A model generated the notes under the pieces. It was not told where the DNA came from and searched no databases. It worked only from the letters and a program-made list of their open reading frames with translations. Positions 59,084 to 64,000 of a stretch of 64,000 bases of DNA are shown one piece after another; position 1 is the first letter of the stretch, and each line of letters opens with the position of its first letter. The DNA comes from Sutterella megalosphaeroides (lineage in GTDB: Bacteria; Pseudomonadota; Gammaproteobacteria; Burkholderiales; Burkholderiaceae_F): assembly GCF_003609995.1 (NCBI RefSeq), contig NZ_AP018786.1:1746001-1810000 (forward strand). Direction: 5' to 3'. The translations under genes and the position numbers were made by a program.

Positions 59084-60577
59084 TCAGGACTTCTTTCCTG
59101 CGATTTCCAGCGCGGCAATTCGACCGTACGCCATGGCCTTGCAGACCGCAGTGCCCGTCATGTACGCCGCGCCGTGCACGCCGCCGCAAACTTCGCCGCA
59201 CGCCCAAAGGCCGCGGATCGGTTCGCCGAAGACGTCAATCACTTCGCCCTTCGGATCAATCCGCAAACCGCAATAGGTCGCGATGATGCGTCCGCGCGAG
59301 CGGTACAGATAGAAGGGCCCCTTCTCGATCTTGACGAGCTTGCCGAAGCCCGAAGTCAGGGACGTACGACCGAACTCGGTGTCCTTACCGAAGTCAACCG
59401 CTTGGTTGTAGCGCTCGACCGTCGCCTTCAACGTTTCGGGCGGGATGCCGGCCTTCTTCGCCGCCTCTTCGAGCGTGTCGCCGCGCAGGCAATAGTCGGT
59501 TTCGCCGCCGTTGTCCATCGGCGAGAGGAGCTTCTTGTACTTGGCGCTCTTATTCCGCATCGCAACTCGCAACGGTTCGTCGAAAAGTTGGAAGTTGTTC
59601 GGATCCTTCTGAACAAGAGCGGCGTCGGCGAGAAGCTTGTAGGAGAGCGACTCGTTGACGAAGCGCTTCCCGTCGCTGTTGACGATGATCGCGCCGTCGT
59701 AGTACCCGTGCAACGTGTCGGCCGAGTACTTCTTGGCATCGGGCCTGTAGCCGAACGTGGCCTTGATGTACTGCGTGTCGAGCGTGTCGGCGCCGTAGGC
59801 CTGCGCCATCAGCATGCCGTCGCCCGTATTGCCCATGCCGCCTTCGGGCTCGGTCTTCATCATAAGAGGGTTGTACTTTTCGAGCAGCTTCGGGTTGCGC
59901 GTAAAGCCCCCGGACGCAATGAGGACGCCCCTCTTCGCCTCGATGTACAACGTCTTGCCGTCCTTGGTACGGGCGCGCATGCCGTTGATTCGCTCGGCGT
60001 CGGAGTCCCAGGTCAGGCGTTCGACCCTCGTATTCATCAGAAAGTCGACGCCCTGAGCTTTGTCGTATTCCCAAAGCTTTCCGATGAGATCGGACGGCGT
60101 GAAGTGGTGCGCGCGCGGCACGCTCATGCCGGAAACCGCCGAAACATGATCGGGCTTCAAACCGAGCTCTTGGGTGACGAACTCATAGGCCGCGCGTCCC
60201 GACTTGATCATCGCCTTAACGAGCTCGGGGTCGTTGCGGTGCCCGCCAACTTCGAGCATGTCTTTGAGGAAGATTTCTTCGCTGTCTTTGATTCCCGCTG
60301 CGCGCTGCTCGTCGGAGTCCGCCACGGACCACTCGCCGCCGCACAGCAACGTCGAGCCGCCGACAAGCCCCATCTTTTCGACAACAAGCACGTTGAGCCC
60401 CGTCTTCCGGGCGAAGGCCGCCGCCATCAACCCGCCGCCGCCCGCGCCGACGATCACCATGTCGGCCGAACGGTCCCATTTTTCCGGAGATTTCGTAGAA
60501 ACGGCCGAAGCCGGCGCCGAGGCCAGACACCCCGCTCCGGCGGCAAGAGCCAAACCAAAGAAATTGCGTCTTTGCAT
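59084..60577 (-). CDS. Exported FAD reductase, flavocytochrome c family (variant active site)
   Basis: The 497-aa flavoprotein begins QRRNFFGLALAAGAG, a Tat-like signal. The FAD fold shows MVIVGAGGGGLMAAAFARKTG and EKMGLVGGSTLLCGGEWS. The usual fumarate reductase HHTMGG is replaced by ATYCGLRID, and the final Arg of HGANRLGG is replaced (HGAAYMTGTAV). It therefore should not handle dicarboxylates in the standard way and probably reduces a different substrate. GAGGAGGTT precedes the ATG. Heme domains are absent, so it needs a separate cytochrome donor. It is transcribed alone between two terminators. Confidence 0.88.
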   Translation of the reverse strand: MQRRNFFGLALAAGAGCLASAPASAVSTKSPEKWDRSADMVIVGAGGGGLMAAAFARKTGLNVLVVEKMGLVGGSTLLCGGEWSVADSDEQRAAGIKDSEEIFLKDMLEVGGHRNDPELVKAMIKSGRAAYEFVTQELGLKPDHVSAVSGMSVPRAHHFTPSDLIGKLWEYDKAQGVDFLMNTRVERLTWDSDAERINGMRARTKDGKTLYIEAKRGVLIASGGFTRNPKLLEKYNPLMMKTEPEGGMGNTGDGMLMAQAYGADTLDTQYIKATFGYRPDAKKYSADTLHGYYDGAIIVNSDGKRFVNESLSYKLLADAALVQKDPNNFQLFDEPLRVAMRNKSAKYKKLLSPMDNGGETDYCLRGDTLEEAAKKAGIPPETLKATVERYNQAVDFGKDTEFGRTSLTSGFGKLVKIEKGPFYLYRSRGRIIATYCGLRIDPKGEVIDVFGEPIRGLWACGEVCGGVHGAAYMTGTAVCKAMAYGRIAALEIAGKKS

Positions 60578-60903
60578 GGAACCTCCTCACCGCGAGCAAT
60601 CTCGCGGTTCTCAAGGCCAAGGTAGCACGGTCGAGCGTTTCGGATAATAGTGTTTTTCCTGTTGGCTTCCCGAATAAAGGATCCAACGGCAGCCGCCCGC
60701 CCGCCGAAGCCGCATGTCGCAAAAGAGCCGAAGCGACGCCATCGAAAAAGGCCGCCCTCCCGGCGGGAGAAGCGGCCTTTTGATCGCACTCAAGCACCCC
60801 GGCCCGCGCGCATATTCTGCGAACGCGGCCGCGCACGGTCCCGAGGCATTGTCGGCCAAAGGAAGAAGTTTCCTTCGGTCGGCTCGAAGCAGTTGATCCG
60901 GAC
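60578..60903. other. Intergenic region between two FAD reductase genes
   Basis: It holds a terminator (60746-60781) and presumably the promoter of the 60577 gene. The product frames here are short and show no family features. No further gene or repeat was seen. Confidence 0.5.
60746..60781. terminator. Terminator downstream of the 60904-62367 gene
   Basis: AAAAGGCCGC and GCGGCCTTTT pair around an inner CTCCCGGCGGGAG stem; A- and T-runs on both sides make it functional in either direction. Confidence 0.85.
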
Positions 60904-62367
60904 TCAGCCTTTCACGAATTCGGCCACGGCGACGCCGAAGACCGCTGCGCTCGTGAGCTGCGCACCGCCCACGTAATTGTCGTAGAAGAGGCCGCCCACG
61001 GCGTTCCCCACCGCAAAGAGCCCGTCGATCGGACGATTTTCGGTGTCGAGCACCTGACCGTTCGTGTTGATGAGCGGACCGCCGAACGTAGCCGTCATGC
61101 CGCCCTGGAAGGGCACGATGTAAAATGGCGCCTTTTCAACGAGCGGAGCCTTCGGGAGCGTGTTGACGGGAACGAGTGCGCCGCGCTTGTCTTCTTTCAC
61201 CGCCTTGTTGTATTCGGCCACGGTCGCAGCGACCTTGGCGGGATCGAGCCCGGCCTTCTTTGCCGCCTCTTCGATCGTATTTCCGACGTACACGGGCGCA
61301 CCCAGACGAGCATAGGAGTCCCAGTCGTTGGCCAGCACGGGATTCTCACGACCGGTCTGATCCGTCACCATGAAAGCCCAGTTGTCGGGCGTCATCGAGG
61401 CGACGTCACGAGACATCTGAACGTAGGTTTGCCCTTCGTTCGTGAAGCGCTCGCCCTTTCGGTTGATGCACACGCCGTTGTTGACGATGTTGAGCGGGTT
61501 TGCCCCCGTGGGACCGTGGATCGGACCGCAGTGGTACTGATCGACGTTAACGACTTTCGGGAGGAAGGGAGCGGTGAGCGCGATGTTTTCGCCCGCAATG
61601 ATGCGCGAACCGCGAATCGGCATTTTCGCGCCGCCCGAGCCGATGTACTGCGTAACCATAGCCTGATTGGCGGAGAAGCCGCCCGTCGCGATGACGACGC
61701 CCTTCTTCGAGCGGAGTTCGGAGAGACCTTCCTTCGTCTTGATACGAACGCCGTTGATCGCGCCGGTCTTTTCATCCTGAAGGATCGCCACCGCCTTTGT
61801 GTTGAAACGAAGATCGACACCGAGCGCCTTGGCTCGTTCAATGAGACTCAAGCTGAGCTGGCCGCCGCCGGGCTTGACCTTGCCCGTCACGAGGTGAGCG
61901 CGAGAGAGCATCGGCCAGACAAGTTTGGATCCGGCCGAGAAGTTGATGCCCGCGGACTTGTGCAACCACTCGAGCGTCTTGTCGGCGTCTTCGGCAACCT
62001 TGCGCGTCAACTTCGGATCGCCCTTGCCTTGAGAGACCTTCATCATGTCTTCGTAGAAGGCGTCGACGCTGTCGGCGTCGTTTTTGCCCGCCTGGAACGA
62101 GGTGTGAACACCGAGGAGAAAGCCTGCGGCGTAGATCGTGTTGCCCGCAGAAGTGGACATCTTTTCAAGGAGCGTCACTTTGAGACCGAGTTCCGCCGCA
62201 CGTACGGCGCAACAAAGTCCGCCGCAGCCCGCACCGAGGATAATGAGATCCCGATCGGCCGAGGCCTTGGGCGAGGCGGCCATGACGGTTTCGACGGAAG
62301 CGGCGGCACCGATGGCGCCCGCTGCCGCGGTCTTGAAGAATCCGCGACGGTTGGTGAGTTGACTCAT
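60904..62367 (-). CDS. Tat-exported FAD reductase, flavocytochrome c family (second variant)
   Basis: A Tat signal (NRRGFFKTAAAG) starts this 487-aa flavoprotein. The FAD fold has LIILGAGCGGLCCAVRAAELG and the loop TSAGNTIYAAGF. The active-site region reads TATFGGPLIN in place of HHTMGG and GGLFYDNYVGGAQL in place of GGVHGANRLGGN, so both substrate-binding His and Arg are missing. It probably acts on a neutral or bulky substrate. AAGGAGAAAA precedes the ATG. It is the second of three consecutive minus-strand FAD reductases. Confidence 0.88.
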   Translation of the reverse strand: MSQLTNRRGFFKTAAAGAIGAAASVETVMAASPKASADRDLIILGAGCGGLCCAVRAAELGLKVTLLEKMSTSAGNTIYAAGFLLGVHTSFQAGKNDADSVDAFYEDMMKVSQGKGDPKLTRKVAEDADKTLEWLHKSAGINFSAGSKLVWPMLSRAHLVTGKVKPGGGQLSLSLIERAKALGVDLRFNTKAVAILQDEKTGAINGVRIKTKEGLSELRSKKGVVIATGGFSANQAMVTQYIGSGGAKMPIRGSRIIAGENIALTAPFLPKVVNVDQYHCGPIHGPTGANPLNIVNNGVCINRKGERFTNEGQTYVQMSRDVASMTPDNWAFMVTDQTGRENPVLANDWDSYARLGAPVYVGNTIEEAAKKAGLDPAKVAATVAEYNKAVKEDKRGALVPVNTLPKAPLVEKAPFYIVPFQGGMTATFGGPLINTNGQVLDTENRPIDGLFAVGNAVGGLFYDNYVGGAQLTSAAVFGVAVAEFVKG

Positions 62368-62517
62368 CTGTTTTCTCCTTGATCATTGAAAGGCTTGCGC
62401 CTTGTTCGGCGTCCGCCGGGTGATGCTCGGCAGACGCTCTGTACGTTCATTTTGCGTCCGGACGTACGTTCCGGCGAGACGCCGCAGGGACTTGACCGGG
62501 AGAAAAATTCGTGCTAA

Positions 62518-64000
62518 TCAGGGAGCTCTCGAAGATTCGGGCATTGCGGTCCGTCCTCCGGACGCGGCGCACCTGCCCGCGACGCGTCCCATCGTCAGTG
62601 CCGCGCTCAGGCCGTTTCCGCCGATGCGATTCGCGCCGTGGAGGTTTCCGACAATCTCCCCCGCCGCAAAGAGCCCCGGAATAGGCCGCCCCTCGGCGTC
62701 GAGTACGGCACCCTCGGCATCGATCGTTACGCCCCCCAGCGTGGAATGCACGTTGAGAACGACACGACTTCCCCAAAAGGGCGGCGTCACGATGGGTTTG
62801 CACGCCACGCGCGCGCAGGAAGCCGTTTTCGAGCGCGTCATGTCGTTGTGAGCGTCGAGGCTCGCACGCAACTTCAAGGGGTCGAGCCCCAAAGCACGTG
62901 CGAGCATCTCGGGCGTTGCCGCCCGTACGGCGTCCCCGGTTTCCAGTCCCCGGTAAATGGCCTTGCGACTCACCCGGTCGTAGGATTCGACGGCGGAGTC
63001 GTCGGTGACAACGAAGGCGCCGCCCCCGGGGGCGCTCAAAATGGCGGCCGAAAGCGACAGGCGCGAGCCCGCCGCATCCTTGAGGGCGCGACCGAACCCG
63101 TCGACGAGCACCGAACGACCGGCGTCGAGGTCGAGACGCACCTGAAAGTTCCGATTGCGTTTGGCGCCGGGTACGGTCTGCACGCACTCGAGATTCGTCA
63201 GACGCGCTCCGATGCGTCGGGCTTCAAGCATGACTTCGCCGGTACTGCCGGGGGCATTGTCCGAAGGAAGCTCCGCAAAGCCGGGAGCGAAGCGCCTCAA
63301 AAGCTCGGGATTCGCGCCGTAGCCGCCCGCAGCAAGCACCACGCCCCGGCGAGCGACGACACGCCTTGCCCTGCCCTGCTCATCCGTGAAAATCGCCCCC
63401 GTCACGCGACCGCTCGCTTCGTCGCGCAGGATCCTTTCGACCTTGGCATTCGTCATGATTTTTCCGCCCGATGCGAAAATCGCCTCGGAGAGCATTCTCA
63501 CGTAACTTGATCCTCGAGGCAGGAGCGGCTTGTGCCCGCGAGGCCATTCGGCCCCCCAGGTAGTCACCGTCTCGGGCAGGAAACGAATGCCGTGACGCTC
63601 CAACCAACGAAGCGTCGCGGGCGCTTCGGCGGTAAAGCGCCGTACGACCTCGGCATCGTTTCGACCCGCACCCGAGGCCATCGTCTGCTCGAAATGCCAG
63701 TCGATCGAATCGCGCACGCCCATCGCTTGTTGTCGCTGCGGGTCGGCGGCATTGAAAAGCCCGCTCGCAATGAGCGTGTTTCCGCCGATCGCGGCTTGCT
63801 TCTCAAGAATGACGACCTCGACGCCCGCTTCGAGTGCGCTCAGCCCTGCAGCAAGGCCGGCGCCGCCCGCCCCCACGACGAGTACGTCCGTGACTTCGGT
63901 TTCGGGTTCGAAGCCGAGCCATTGCGCGACGGTTTCGAGCGGGCCCGCCGACGCGAGTTCGGGCGCGAACGCGTACGCGCCCGACAGCATCAAGACGTGT
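62518..64000 (-). CDS. FAD reductase, flavocytochrome c family (5' end outside window)
   Basis: The gene is cut by the window edge; the C-terminal 491 residues are present. The visible start (GAYAFAPELASAG) looks like the end of a signal peptide. The FAD fold is VLVVGAGGAGLAAGLSALEAG and EKQAAIGGNTLIASGLFN. Unlike its two neighbours it keeps the canonical substrate residues: HSTLGGV and LHGANRIGGNG. It is therefore most like a true fumarate-reductase-type or related carboxylate reductase. The gene lies 150 bases upstream of the preceding FAD reductase gene on the same strand, so they may be co-transcribed. Confidence 0.87.
   Translation of the reverse strand, partial: HVLMLSGAYAFAPELASAGPLETVAQWLGFEPETEVTDVLVVGAGGAGLAAGLSALEAGVEVVILEKQAAIGGNTLIASGLFNAADPQRQQAMGVRDSIDWHFEQTMASGAGRNDAEVVRRFTAEAPATLRWLERHGIRFLPETVTTWGAEWPRGHKPLLPRGSSYVRMLSEAIFASGGKIMTNAKVERILRDEASGRVTGAIFTDEQGRARRVVARRGVVLAAGGYGANPELLRRFAPGFAELPSDNAPGSTGEVMLEARRIGARLTNLECVQTVPGAKRNRNFQVRLDLDAGRSVLVDGFGRALKDAAGSRLSLSAAILSAPGGGAFVVTDDSAVESYDRVSRKAIYRGLETGDAVRAATPEMLARALGLDPLKLRASLDAHNDMTRSKTASCARVACKPIVTPPFWGSRVVLNVHSTLGGVTIDAEGAVLDAEGRPIPGLFAAGEIVGNLHGANRIGGNGLSAALTMGRVAGRCAASGGRTAMPESSRAP

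Noticed and set aside
1-64000. tRNA, rRNA or attachment sites
   Set aside because: No tRNA-like cloverleaf or long direct repeats flanking the tra region were found by eye, so no integration boundary can be stated.

Overview
The window is GC-rich proteobacterial DNA. The mix of Tat-exported FAD reductases, a small tetraheme cytochrome c, DmsAB-type molybdoenzymes, a TtrS/TtrR-like two-component pair and a general-diffusion porin suggests an anaerobic gut betaproteobacterium of the Sutterella/Parasutterella type. That assignment is inferred from gene content; no rRNA or housekeeping marker is present.

Region 1 (about 1-32.6 kb, plus strand) is an F-type type IV secretion (conjugation) operon that starts inside the cluster: traE, traK, traB, a 2.2 kb stretch without a convincing gene, an unknown 340-aa gene, traV, traC, a giant trbI-like gene, an unknown 782-aa gene, a traU-traW fusion, trbC, a two-gene traN-like pair, traF, traH and traG. 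Many stops and starts overlap (ATGA, GTGA, TGATG). Pilin (traA), traL, relaxase and coupling protein are not in the window. Most proteins are far longer than their F counterparts because of low-complexity linkers.

Region 2 (about 32.6-40.5 kb) is an accessory stretch: a small single-pass membrane protein next to traG, a GIY-YIG nuclease, a BMP/PnrA-type lipoprotein with a hairpin leader and terminators, an HNH nuclease, two tandem 100-aa membrane paralogues, an unknown minus-strand gene, and two tandem soluble paralogues. A decayed third copy of that last family lies near 52 kb.

Region 3 (about 40.6-42.3 kb) is a complete IscB locus: a highly structured upstream RNA region (omega/HEARO RNA) followed by a 441-aa RNA-guided nuclease with PLMP, bridge-helix, split RuvC and HNH motifs intact, ending in an IS200/IS605-like hairpin. 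No tnpA is present.

Region 4 (about 42.5-64 kb) is an anaerobic respiration island: porin; LysR regulator divergent from a Tat flavoprotein plus tetraheme cytochrome; dmsB and dmsA on the minus strand; an AraC regulator; remnants of an IS3-type orfA and of an accessory gene; a second dmsA-dmsB-torD set continuing into a PhnD-domain sensor kinase and FixJ/TtrR-type regulator; then three more minus-strand FAD reductases, the last cut by the window edge. The four FAD proteins differ at substrate-site positions, so they probably reduce different electron acceptors. Neither DmsAB pair has a DmsC/NrfD membrane anchor here.
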